From positions 394 to 64,393 of the forward strand of contig NZ_LMEF01000001.1 in NCBI RefSeq assembly GCF_001427905.1: DNA of 64,000 nt, read 5' to 3'. This document shows, one piece after another, positions 45,604 to 54,113 of this stretch. Source of the stretch: Flavobacterium sp. Root420. Its GTDB lineage: Bacteria > Bacteroidota > Bacteroidia > Flavobacteriales > Flavobacteriaceae. Under the pieces are notes generated by a model, which saw only the letters and a program-made list of their open reading frames with translations, was not told the DNA's origin and searched no databases. Position 1 is the stretch's first letter, and each line of letters starts with the position of its first letter. The translations under genes and the position numbers were made by a program.

Positions 45604-46620
45604 ATGTCTCTTAAATACAAATCCACTTTCTATTCACTACTCTTCCTTTTCATAGTAGTCTGTGCTTTCAGTGCTGAAGCCCAAACTTTACGAAAAAGAA
45701 CAGCGATGCTTATGGGAGGCCGGTTTGACATTTCGATCGTAGCAAAAGATTCTCTAACTGCAGAAAAATCTATTGATGAAATTATTGCGGAAATAACCCG
45801 AATTGAAAATCTAATTTCGGACTGGAAACCCAGTTCTCAGGTTTCAGAAGTCAATCAGAATGCAGGAATTCGTCCTGTAAAAGTCGATAAAGAAGTTTTT
45901 GAACTGACCAAAAGAGCACTACATTTTTCTGAAATTACCAATGGCGCTTTCGATATTAGTTTTGCTGCGATGGACCGCATCTGGAAATTTGATGGCTCGA
46001 TGACCGAAATGCCATCGGCGGAAGCCATAAAAAAATCGTTGGAGAAAGTTGGTTACAAAAACATCATTTTAGACAGCACCCAATCCACCATTTTCCTGAA
46101 ATTAAAAGGAATGAAAATCGGATTTGGCGCTTTAGGCGAAGGATATGCCACCAACAAATGCAAAGATTTAATGTTGGCAAAAGGCATAAAAGCCGGAATT
46201 GTAAACGCCACCGGAGATATGACCGTTTGGGGAAAACAACCGAATGGCAAAGACTGGAAAATAGGAATGACGAATCCTTTTCATAACGATAAACTCTTTG
46301 CTGTAATTGCATTGCACGATGGCGCTGTAACAACTTCAGGGAGTTACGAAAAATTTGTGATTTTAGACGGAAAACGATATTCTCATATCATCAATCCTGC
46401 CACCGGATATCCTTCTACCGGACTTTGCAGTGTTTCTGTTTTTGGGCCCAATGCCGAAACAGCCAATGGTTTTAGTACTTCTATCATGGTTTTAGGAAAA
46501 GAAGCCGGAATAAGCCTTATCAGCAAATATCCGGACTATCGCTGGATTATGATTACGGATAAAGGGAAAATTATTAAATCGAAGAATTTTAATAAGACGA
46601 AGTTTCATCTGAAAAACTAG
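45604..46620 (+). CDS. apbE: ApbE-family FMN transferase
   Basis: From the ATG at 45604 the protein has 338 residues: signal peptide to about 27, MGGRFDIS (37-44), GAFDISFAA (114-122), GFGALGEGYATNK (173-185), NATGDM (201-206), TSGSYEK (244-250), SHIINPATGYP (260-270) and ANGFSTSIMVLG (287-298). ApbE cleaves FAD in the periplasm and transfers FMN to Ser/Thr of client proteins, needing Mg2+. It may modify the DUF2271 protein of the same operon. Start chosen because the long in-frame stretch upstream lies in a repeat element and lacks a leader-like sequence. Confidence 0.93.
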   Translation: MSLKYKSTFYSLLFLFIVVCAFSAEAQTLRKRTAMLMGGRFDISIVAKDSLTAEKSIDEIIAEITRIENLISDWKPSSQVSEVNQNAGIRPVKVDKEVFELTKRALHFSEITNGAFDISFAAMDRIWKFDGSMTEMPSAEAIKKSLEKVGYKNIILDSTQSTIFLKLKGMKIGFGALGEGYATNKCKDLMLAKGIKAGIVNATGDMTVWGKQPNGKDWKIGMTNPFHNDKLFAVIALHDGAVTTSGSYEKFVILDGKRYSHIINPATGYPSTGLCSVSVFGPNAETANGFSTSIMVLGKEAGISLISKYPDYRWIMITDKGKIIKSKNFNKTKFHLKN

Positions 46621-46628
46621 GTTGTTTT

Positions 46629-46860
46629 TTTAAACACATAGAAACATAGCTTTTATAACCGCTTAAAGGCATTTCATTAACCTTAAAACATATAGCAGAT
46701 GCGAAGGAAATATGCTTAAGTTTAAACACATAGAAACATAGCTTTTGAAACCGCTTAAAAAGGCATTTCATTAACCTAAAAACATATGTATGTTTGAGAA
46801 ACTCATTTCTTTCCATTACCTTTTTTTAGACATTAAAACCTATGTTTTCTATGTGTTTAA
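46629..46860. repeat. Palindromic intergenic element, copy 2 (with a duplicated left half)
   Basis: A full copy spans 46721-46860, with ends TTTAAACACATAGAAACATA and TCTATGTGTTTAA. An extra left half (46629-46720), nearly the same in sequence, precedes it. It fills most of the space between apbE and the AraC-type gene. Confidence 0.85.
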
Positions 46861-46978
46861 TTTTTTCTTACGCAGATTCAACAGATTTTTAATTTTTAAT
46901 TCTAAATTTTTAATTCTTTTTAATATTCCAAAAAAAACAGCAACTTTTCATACTTTTATCAAAACATCCCTACCTAGT

Positions 46979-47857
46979 ATGACAACAGATATTTTAGAAG
47001 TAAATGATTTTATTGTTTTAATTGAGCAATCTTACGCGACAAAGACAGTAGTTCAGAAATGTGAAATTGATGGTGATTCTATTGGTTTTGCTTTTTATGG
47101 TTCAGGTAATGTCGAATTGGAAATCAAACATAACAATCAAACAAAATATTTGACAAATACTACCGGCTTAGCGATCTGCTTCTTTGGAAATCAGAAAGTG
47201 GAATTCGCCCATAAAATCGAACCGGATAAACCTTTACAATCGATCAGCATCTTTGTCAAACTTAAATATCTTAATACATTGCCTCCGGCTGAAAAAGAGA
47301 TTTTTGAAAACTATCTTCCGGATTTACTGAACCCAAAAGAACATTTTGCAAAAGGCCCGGCATTTTATATGACGCTTGATATGCAATTGGCTGTTCAGAA
47401 AATCTTCAATACTTCCTACACCGGAACTACCCGATTGTTGTTTTTAAAAAGTCAGGTCAACGAACTTTTAGCCCATTTTTTTGCTTTGCTAACTACAGAC
47501 AAAAAAGCGGATTTATCTGAGTACGATAAAAACAAGCTTTTTCACGCCAAGGAAATTGTAACTACTCATTACTCCAAACCTCCATCAATTACCGAATTAT
47601 CCAAAATGGTGGGACTCAACAGCAGCAAACTGAAAAAGAATTTTAAAGAGTTATTCGGAATTCCGGTTTTTAAATACATTCAGGAAGAAAGACTTCATAA
47701 AGCATATGAATTACTTCGTGACAGCGAAAAAACCGTACAGGAATCGGCTTGGGAAGTGGGTTACGAAAGTTTGAGTTCTTTCTCGAATGCTTTTTACACT
47801 AAATTCGGCACAAGACCAAATGATGTCAAGCAACAATTCTTTTCAAACAAATCTTAA
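46979..47857 (+). CDS. AraC-family transcriptional regulator
   Basis: From the ATG at 46979 the product has 292 residues. The N-terminal half resembles a cupin-like ligand-binding domain without recognisable ligand residues. The C-terminal 90 residues are a standard AraC double helix-turn-helix: PSITELSKMVGLNSSKLKKNFKELFG and TVQESAWEVGYESLSSFSNAFYTKFG with RPNDV. An in-frame upstream extension was rejected because it reads through repeat copy 2. It is followed 72 bp later by an NmrA-like reductase that it may control. Confidence 0.9.
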   Translation: MTTDILEVNDFIVLIEQSYATKTVVQKCEIDGDSIGFAFYGSGNVELEIKHNNQTKYLTNTTGLAICFFGNQKVEFAHKIEPDKPLQSISIFVKLKYLNTLPPAEKEIFENYLPDLLNPKEHFAKGPAFYMTLDMQLAVQKIFNTSYTGTTRLLFLKSQVNELLAHFFALLTTDKKADLSEYDKNKLFHAKEIVTTHYSKPPSITELSKMVGLNSSKLKKNFKELFGIPVFKYIQEERLHKAYELLRDSEKTVQESAWEVGYESLSSFSNAFYTKFGTRPNDVKQQFFSNKS

Positions 47858-47929
47858 TTCTTTTCAGACAAATGATTTCATTCTAATCTGCCCAATTTTG
47901 TATCAGTAATCACTTAAAAAGATATTGAT

Positions 47930-48772
47930 ATGAACACAAAGAAAATTTTAGTTCTGGGAGCCAATGGGAAAACAGGACGCAGAGTAATGGAAAGATTAGA
48001 AAATAATACAGAAGTTGAAGTTCGTGCCGGTTCACGATCTGCCGCAGTTCCGTTTGACTGGGAAAAACCCGAAACCTGGCAAGCTGTCCTTAAGGATATC
48101 GATACCGTTTATATCAGTTATCAGCCTGATTTGGCTATTCCTTCTGCCACAACTGTTATTCATCTGTTTAGCAGTTTAGCCACTCAAATGGGCGTTGAAA
48201 AAATGGTTTTACTTTCAGGCAGAGGCGAAAAAGAAGCGCAGGCTTGTGAAGAAATTGTAAAAATCAACGCCAAAAATTGGACGATTGTTCGGGCAAGCTG
48301 GTTCAGCCAAAACTTTAGCGAAAGCTTCTTTCTGGAGCCAATATTAGCTGGTTACGTTGCATTACCAAGAGCAGAAGCAGTCGAACCTTTTACAGATGCC
48401 GATGATATTGCTGATGTAATTGTGGCTTCACTTTTGGAGGAGAAACACAACGGACAAACCTATGAACTTACAGGCCCGAAATTATTAACTTTTGAACAAG
48501 CCATAGACCAAATTGCAAAAGCGACGAACAGAGAAATCGCTTTTCAGCCTTTAAGTTTAGAAGAATATATTCAAATGTTGCGCGAGTATCAGGTTCCGGA
48601 GGATCATATCTGGTTAGTAAATTACCTTTTTGAACAGGTTTTGGATGGCAGAAATTCGTCAATTACCACCGATATAGAAAAGGTTTTAGGAAGAAAAGCC
48701 AAAGATTTCTCCGCTTATACTTTAGAAACGGCTAAAACGGGAGTTTGGAATCAGACTGTACCTCAAAACTAA
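47930..48772 (+). CDS. NmrA-like NAD(P)-binding reductase
   Basis: The 280-residue atypical SDR has N-terminal nucleotide motif LGANGKTGRRV (8-18) and follows the NmrA/QOR2-like pattern: short beta2 with Arg (RAGSRSA), WTIVRASWFSQNF, and FTDADDIADVIVASL. Such proteins reduce small quinones or sense NADP. It lies directly after the AraC regulator, a frequent pair in this phylum. No catalytic Tyr-x-x-x-Lys is present, which is normal for the family. Confidence 0.87.
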   Translation: MNTKKILVLGANGKTGRRVMERLENNTEVEVRAGSRSAAVPFDWEKPETWQAVLKDIDTVYISYQPDLAIPSATTVIHLFSSLATQMGVEKMVLLSGRGEKEAQACEEIVKINAKNWTIVRASWFSQNFSESFFLEPILAGYVALPRAEAVEPFTDADDIADVIVASLLEEKHNGQTYELTGPKLLTFEQAIDQIAKATNREIAFQPLSLEEYIQMLREYQVPEDHIWLVNYLFEQVLDGRNSSITTDIEKVLGRKAKDFSAYTLETAKTGVWNQTVPQN

Positions 48773-48857
48773 ATTGAAATGGTTTATTTGAAGGGAATAG
48801 TAGTAACTGTTTTTACTGTTTATTTTTATTGGAGGAAGAAGATTAAATCAAATTGAA

Positions 48858-48895
48858 AAAATACGCCAGGTCAAAAAACCTGGCGTATTTTCTTT
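48858..48895. terminator. Bidirectional terminator between convergent genes
   Basis: AAAATACGCCAGGT (48858-48871) is exactly complementary to ACCTGGCGTATTTT (48878-48891), with loop CAAAAA. A and T runs on both sides let it serve the NmrA-like gene and the export operon. Confidence 0.92.
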
Positions 48896-48903
48896 TATCC
48901 TTA

Positions 48904-50022
48904 TTATGATGTCTTGCGATAATTCAAAATCGCAGCAAAATTCAATACAATCGCAAAACCTATTATGATTACAATATGTTTTAAGATATCCCTGAAACCA
49001 CTACCTTTTATGACGACCATTCGCATCACATCAATAAAATAACTTATTGGATTAAATCTGGAAATTGTTTTAGCCCAATCCGGCATACTGTCAATTGGTG
49101 TGAACAAACCGCCCATTAAAACAAATATCATGACGAAGAAAAACATGATAAGCATGGCTTGTTGCTGCGTATCACAAATGGTTGATATCAATAAACCAAA
49201 ACCTAAAATAGCCAGTAGATAAACCGAGACAAACGTATACAAAACAAATAGATTCCCTTGCGGAATCATACCATAAAACAGCCAGCCAACGATTAATCCT
49301 AATGTAAAAACAACATTTCCAAGAATCCAAAACGGAATTAATTTCCCTAAAATAAAATGATGTTTTTTAACCGGAGATACATTAATTTGCTCAATTGTTC
49401 CGACCTCTTTTTCTTTTACAATATTCAATGCCGAAAGAAATCCCCCAACAATCGTAACGAGAATCGCCAATATTCCCGGAACCATAAATAATTGGTAATT
49501 TAAATGTTGATTGTACCAATTTGATGATGCAATTTCTATAACCGGAATTGGATTAAAATTCCCTTGCGGATTATGATGCATTCTCAAATTACTATTATAA
49601 TTTCGTATGATATCAGCAATATAACCGGCACCCAAACCTGCTTTTGTTCCGTTAATGGCGTTTACTCCAATAAAAAGCTGTTGGTGGTTTTCACGCATCA
49701 AATCCTGCTCAAAACCACGTGGAATTTCCAGAATTAAATCGGCACGATCGTCTTCTACCTGAGTAAAAGCTTCTTGATAGGAGTCATTATAGCTTCGAAG
49801 TTTAAAATAACCTGATGCAATCACTTTATTGATTAAATCTCTCGAATAATCAGAACGATCATTATCAACCACGGCCAGATTAATATTTTTGATTTCATAA
49901 TTCGCGGCAAGCGGTAAAATGATCAGCTGCACGACAGGCATCGCTAAAATCACGGCCAATATTGCGCGATTTCGGAATATCTGTTTGAATTCTTTTACGA
50001 GTAAAAATTTTACGATTCTCAT
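48904..50022 (-). CDS. ABC-2 type export permease (second permease)
   Basis: The 372-residue protein begins with one membrane helix (NRAILAVILAMPVVQLIIL), followed by a long periplasmic domain to about 175 and then five helices. Family markers are KEKEVGTIEQINVSPVKKHHFILGK after the second helix and the last-helix region. This is the YbhR/YhhJ class that pairs with twin ATPases and an HlyD protein. The gene overlaps the previous permease by 4 bp (ATGA), so translation is coupled and the two likely form a heterodimer. It is the last gene of the operon. Confidence 0.92.
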   Translation of the reverse strand: MRIVKFLLVKEFKQIFRNRAILAVILAMPVVQLIILPLAANYEIKNINLAVVDNDRSDYSRDLINKVIASGYFKLRSYNDSYQEAFTQVEDDRADLILEIPRGFEQDLMRENHQQLFIGVNAINGTKAGLGAGYIADIIRNYNSNLRMHHNPQGNFNPIPVIEIASSNWYNQHLNYQLFMVPGILAILVTIVGGFLSALNIVKEKEVGTIEQINVSPVKKHHFILGKLIPFWILGNVVFTLGLIVGWLFYGMIPQGNLFVLYTFVSVYLLAILGFGLLISTICDTQQQAMLIMFFFVMIFVLMGGLFTPIDSMPDWAKTISRFNPISYFIDVMRMVVIKGSGFRDILKHIVIIIGFAIVLNFAAILNYRKTS

Positions 50023-51125
50023 GATAAACGAATTTTAAAGCTTTTAAGGCTGATAATCAACAAAAAGATTGTGATACCAAGGAGGATCAACGTTTCTTTC
50101 CATACATGCGCAAAACCAACTCCTTTGATCATGATTCCTTTTACAATAATATAATACCATTTTGATGGCACAATATTCGAAAACCATTGCAACGGAAGCG
50201 GCATATTTTCTATCGGGAATAGAAACCCGCTAAAAAGCAATGTTGGCAAAAGCATTCCCAATAATGAAATCAGCATCGCCGTTTGCATAGAATCGGTTTT
50301 AATCGAAATAAAAATCCCTAATGTCAGACAGGTTATAATAAATAACGTGCTTTCGGCAAAAAGCAAAAGAATATTTCCCGCAATCGGAAGATCCAAAACA
50401 AAAACACTTAGCAATAAAATGGTAACAACATTTACCATTGAAAGCAATAAATACGGAACCGCTTTAGAAATTATGACCAAAATAGGTTTGAATGGCGATA
50501 CCAAAAGAATTTCCATTGTTCCCATTTCTTTTTCTTTTACGATCGAAATGGCCGTCATCATCACGCAAACCAACATTAAAATAAGCGCCATAACACCCGG
50601 AACAAAATTGGGAGTACCTTTTAACTGTGGGTTATACAGCATTTTTACTTCTGGTTTTATCTGAAATGGAATCGGGTTATTTCCGTTTAATTGCGCCTGA
50701 TAATCATTTATAATAGATGAAACATAATTGGTCAGCGTTGTGGCATTATTAGGATCAGAAGCATCGGCAATAACCTGAATCTGTGCTTTATTCTGATGTA
50801 ATAATTGATTGTTAAAACCCTCTGGAAATATAATTGCCATTTTTATTTGTCCAGTTCTAAAAGCCGTTTCAAGTTCTTTGCTTCCGGAAAGGCTTTTGGT
50901 AATTTCAAAATAACGGCTAGCTTCAATTTTAGTAATGATTTCCTGTGAAGCGATATCTTTGGCATAATCGACTACTACAATCTTAGCGTTTTTCACTTCG
51001 TTGGTCAAAGCAAAACCAAAAATCAGAATCTGCACGATTGGCATTCCGAATAGAATCAATAAAGTTTTCCTGTCACGCAGTACGTGCAAAAACTCTTTCT
51101 TTACAAATGTCAAAAACTGTTTCAT
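50019..51125 (-). CDS. ABC-2 type export permease (first permease)
   Basis: The 368-residue protein has the same plan: N-terminal helix (TLLILFGMPIVQILIFGFAL), periplasmic domain, and five further helices with KEKEMGTMEILLVSPFKPILVIISK. It resembles the other permease in length and motifs (YbhS-like). Together they form the membrane channel of a drug or toxin exporter. A repeat element (51168-51312) separates it from the upstream ATPase gene. Confidence 0.92.
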   Translation of the reverse strand: MKQFLTFVKKEFLHVLRDRKTLLILFGMPIVQILIFGFALTNEVKNAKIVVVDYAKDIASQEIITKIEASRYFEITKSLSGSKELETAFRTGQIKMAIIFPEGFNNQLLHQNKAQIQVIADASDPNNATTLTNYVSSIINDYQAQLNGNNPIPFQIKPEVKMLYNPQLKGTPNFVPGVMALILMLVCVMMTAISIVKEKEMGTMEILLVSPFKPILVIISKAVPYLLLSMVNVVTILLLSVFVLDLPIAGNILLLFAESTLFIITCLTLGIFISIKTDSMQTAMLISLLGMLLPTLLFSGFLFPIENMPLPLQWFSNIVPSKWYYIIVKGIMIKGVGFAHVWKETLILLGITIFLLIISLKSFKIRLS

Positions 51126-51167
51126 ATTTTATAATAGCTTTCTGCATGTGATTAATAAAAGTTTGAC

Positions 51168-51312
51168 TTAAACACATAGAATAACATAGGTTTTATGTGC
51201 TAAAAAAGAGTACAAAAAAGAAACATATTTCTTTACACATAAATAAATATGTGTTTTTAAATAAGTGAAACGCCTTTATACGTCACAAAAATCTATGTTT
51301 CTATGTGTTTAA
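51168..51312. repeat. Palindromic intergenic element, copy 3
   Basis: Ends TTAAACACATAGAATAACATAGG and CTATGTTTCTATGTGTTTAA are inverted copies of each other. Inner sequence AAGTGAAACGCCTTTATACGTCACAAAAATC is close to copy 4. It sits inside the export operon, between an ATPase and a permease gene. Confidence 0.85.
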
Positions 51313-51339
51313 ATTATTATCATATTATATTATATTATA

Positions 51340-52080
51340 TTATTCTCCGCGTTTTGCTGCTCTGGCCAGATGATAAAAAACTTCATCCATAGAACCTGCA
51401 TTAAATTGTTTTTTCAAATTAGTTGGCGTATCCAGTGCTTCTACCCTGCCATCAACCATTATTGAAACTCTGTTGCAATATTCGGCTTCGTCCATATAAT
51501 GTGTGGTTACAAAGATTGTAATCCCGTTTCCGGATGCTTCATAAATTAAATCCCAAAACTGTCTGCGTGTTACCGGATCGACACCTCCGGTTGGTTCATC
51601 CAAAAAAACAATTTCCGGCTTGTGAATAATGGCAGTTGAAAAAGCCAGTTTCTGTTTCCATCCTAACGGAAGTGAGCTGACTCTTTTATTGGCCTGATCT
51701 TCCATTCCTAATTGTTTTAAGAGCAATGCACTGTTTTCTTTGATCGCCTGATCAGACAGACCATAAATTCCGGCGAAAAAAGTAATGTTTTCCTGTACGG
51801 TCAAATCATCATACAAAGAAAATTTCTGACTCATATAACCAATGTTCTTCTTTATTTTTTCCGTTTGTTTGTATACATCAAAACCGGCAATTTTTGCTTC
51901 TCCGGATGTTGGAATAGATAAACCGCACAACATTCGCATGGCAGTTGTTTTACCCGCACCATTTGCTCCAAGAAAACCGAAAATTTCGCCCTTCTGCACC
52001 TCAAAAGTGATGGAATCTACGGCTGTAAAATCTCCAAATCGTTTGGTTAAGGCATTGCATGAAATTACTTTTTCGCTCAT
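51340..52080 (-). CDS. ABC exporter ATPase (second)
   Basis: From the ATG at 52080 the subunit has 246 residues: Walker A GANGAGKTT, Q-loop YMSQKFSLYDDLT, a divergent signature loop VSSLPLGWKQKLAFS (SLPLG instead of LSGGM), Walker B EIVFLDEPTGG and switch His in VTTHYMDE. The altered signature suggests this half contributes a degenerate ATP site. It powers the two permeases downstream. Confidence 0.93.
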   Translation of the reverse strand: MSEKVISCNALTKRFGDFTAVDSITFEVQKGEIFGFLGANGAGKTTAMRMLCGLSIPTSGEAKIAGFDVYKQTEKIKKNIGYMSQKFSLYDDLTVQENITFFAGIYGLSDQAIKENSALLLKQLGMEDQANKRVSSLPLGWKQKLAFSTAIIHKPEIVFLDEPTGGVDPVTRRQFWDLIYEASGNGITIFVTTHYMDEAEYCNRVSIMVDGRVEALDTPTNLKKQFNAGSMDEVFYHLARAAKRGE

Positions 52081-52123
52081 AAAAATGGTTTTAAATTTAA
52101 ACACCAAATGGTGTGCGCATGGT

Positions 52124-52292
52124 TGTCATCTCGACGAAGGAGAGATCACACTAGAAGCTCCGCACAGCAAATCGCCAATCTTTGTCGAGTCTCGCATGTG
52201 ATCTCTCCTTCGTCGAGATGACAATATTGTGGTTACTTTGCGGCCAATCATTGTAGAGTTTCGAGTGTGATCTCTCCTCCGTCGAGATGACA
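52124..52292. repeat. Inverted-repeat cluster (GTCATCTCGACGAAGGAGAG type)
   Basis: One forward arm at 52124-52152 and two reverse-complement arms at 52198-52223 and 52265-52292 share the phrase TGTCATCTCGACGAAGGAGAG, with the third arm differing at one base (CTCC). Between arms lies AATCGCCAATC / GCGGCCAATCATTG. It fills the gap between the two ATPase genes of the export operon. I recall similar phrases scattered in other Flavobacterium genomes. Confidence 0.88.
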
Positions 52293-52304
52293 AAAATGCC
52301 TATA

Positions 52305-53213
52305 CTAACTCAAAAGCTTAATAAAACTATCTTCAATAGTTACCGTAGCTTCCCTGATCTCAATATTTTTAATTCCTTTATTTTCTAAAAATTGCAATAA
52401 ATCATCTTTATCCCGATTTCCTTTAAAAGAAAAATGCGCAAATTCTCCAAAAGCATAACTCGCCAATCGGTTTGGGTATTCTTTCAAAGCTTGCAAAAGC
52501 GGGTACATTTGATCTGCTTTAATAGCAAAAAGTTGATCGGGATAATTTCCAATTATATTTTTTGGAGTATCAATTGAAAGTATTTTTCCGTCTTGTATCA
52601 AAGCTATTCTGTCACAAAGATTGGCTTCATCCATATAAGGTGTAGAAACGACAATCGTGATATCCTGCTGTTTCAGTTTTTTAAGCATTTCCCAAAATTC
52701 CTTTCTGGAAACCGGATCAACTCCTGTTGTAGGTTCGTCTAAAAACAAAACATTTGGTTTATGAATCAACGCGCAACATAAAGCCAGTTTCTGTTTCATT
52801 CCGCCAGATAATTTCCCGGCTCTTCGGGTTTTAAAAGGTTCAATCTGAATGTAGATGTCTTTGATTAAATCATAGTTTTCCTGAATCGTGGTTCCAAATA
52901 GAGTCGCAAAGAAATTCAGATTTTCTTCTACCGTCAAATCCTGATACAACGAAAATTTTCCCGGCATATAACCAATAGTGTTCCGAATTGATTTAAAATC
53001 TTTTACCACATCCAAACCATCCACAGAAGCAGAACCTTCGTCAGCAAGCAAAAGTGTCGTCAGAATTCTGAAAATACTGGTTTTCCCTGCGCCATCGGGA
53101 CCAATTAGTCCAAAAAGTTCGCCTTTGTTTACCGAAAAAGAAACATCGTTGACAGCTACCTTTTTTTCCTTTCCGTACGTTTTGGTAATATTTTTTACAA
53201 TAACGGATTCCAT
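52305..53213 (-). CDS. ABC exporter ATPase (first)
   Basis: The 302-residue subunit has Walker A GPDGAGKTS, Q-loop YMPGKFSLYQDLT (Gln replaced by Pro-Gly around the loop), canonical signature LSGGMKQKLALC, Walker B NVLFLDEPTTGVDP and switch region VVSTPYMDE, where the usual His is Pro-Tyr. The last 90 residues form a small alpha/beta tail that may contact the partner. Canonical signature here and canonical His in the second ATPase imply an asymmetric heterodimer. Its start overlaps the HlyD stop by one base. Confidence 0.93.
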   Translation of the reverse strand: MESVIVKNITKTYGKEKKVAVNDVSFSVNKGELFGLIGPDGAGKTSIFRILTTLLLADEGSASVDGLDVVKDFKSIRNTIGYMPGKFSLYQDLTVEENLNFFATLFGTTIQENYDLIKDIYIQIEPFKTRRAGKLSGGMKQKLALCCALIHKPNVLFLDEPTTGVDPVSRKEFWEMLKKLKQQDITIVVSTPYMDEANLCDRIALIQDGKILSIDTPKNIIGNYPDQLFAIKADQMYPLLQALKEYPNRLASYAFGEFAHFSFKGNRDKDDLLQFLENKGIKNIEIREATVTIEDSFIKLLS

Positions 53214-54106
53214 TATTTTAAGAATTTGATTTCCCCATACATCCCAATTTTCAGATAACCATCATTCTTCACTCTGACTTTGACCGCATAAACCAGATTG
53301 GCACGTTCGTCTTTGGTCTGAATAGTTTTTGGCGTAAACTCTGCTTTATCACTAATCCATTCTACAGTGCCTTCATATTCTTTATAGGTTTTGTTGGTGG
53401 CATCCACAAAAACTTTCACTTTGTCATTCAATTTAACCGCTGGCAATTGATCTCCGGTAATATAAACTCTCAAAATTATTGTTGACAAATCGGCTATTTT
53501 ATAAAGAGGTTTGCCTATAGTTGCCATTTCGCCGATTTCGGCATATTTGGTCAAAACGGTTCCGTTGGTTTTATTGACTATTTTCGATTTTGACAATTGA
53601 TCCTTAATCTGACTTACCTGTATTTTCAAAGTCTGTGATTCATCATCGATTCCGATGGTACTGATGTCTAATTGTTTTTGCAATGCCGTAATTTGTTTTT
53701 GAATTACAGCAACTCTGGTTGTGGCATCGTCCAACTGTTTTCGGGTTGCGGCATCGGCTTTTACCAGATTTTGCATGCGTTGCTGATCGATTTTGGCTTG
53801 TCTTAGTTCTTCTCGGTAAACATCCAATTGCGAATCAATATCCGGTTTTTTGCTCTGGGTTGCTCTGATTTGTGCCAATAACTGATCCCGCTTAAGCGAA
53901 AGTTGTATCGTGTCAATATAACCAACCGCCTGGCCTTCTTTTAAAGCATTGCCTTCTTCTACTTTTAACTCTTTAATGATTCCGCCTGCTTCTGCCGGAA
54001 TAATCGTTTCTACGGCTTCAAAAGTGCCGGTGGCGTCGAATTCATTTTTGTTATCAGAACAAGATATTGCTAGCGCTGCTATTGTTATAAATGCTATTTT
54101 TTTCAT
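53213..54106 (-). CDS. HlyD-family periplasmic adaptor (membrane fusion) lipoprotein-like
   Basis: The 297-residue protein has an N-terminal ITIAALAISCSDN segment that reads as a lipobox (AISC, Cys16). A lipoyl-like half domain follows (TIIPAEAGGIIKELKVEEGNALKEGQAVG), then a long coiled coil to about 165. The second lipoyl half is NGTVLTKYAEIGEMATIGKPLYKI, followed by a beta-barrel. It bridges the ABC-2 permeases to the TolC-like channel encoded immediately upstream (7-bp gap). Confidence 0.92.
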   Translation of the reverse strand: MKKIAFITIAALAISCSDNKNEFDATGTFEAVETIIPAEAGGIIKELKVEEGNALKEGQAVGYIDTIQLSLKRDQLLAQIRATQSKKPDIDSQLDVYREELRQAKIDQQRMQNLVKADAATRKQLDDATTRVAVIQKQITALQKQLDISTIGIDDESQTLKIQVSQIKDQLSKSKIVNKTNGTVLTKYAEIGEMATIGKPLYKIADLSTIILRVYITGDQLPAVKLNDKVKVFVDATNKTYKEYEGTVEWISDKAEFTPKTIQTKDERANLVYAVKVRVKNDGYLKIGMYGEIKFLK

Positions 54107-54113
54107 CGTATAC

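Noticed and set aside
46790..46978. N-terminal extension of the AraC regulator
   Set aside because: It reads through repeat copy 2 and is a Phe-rich string unlike any AraC N-terminus.
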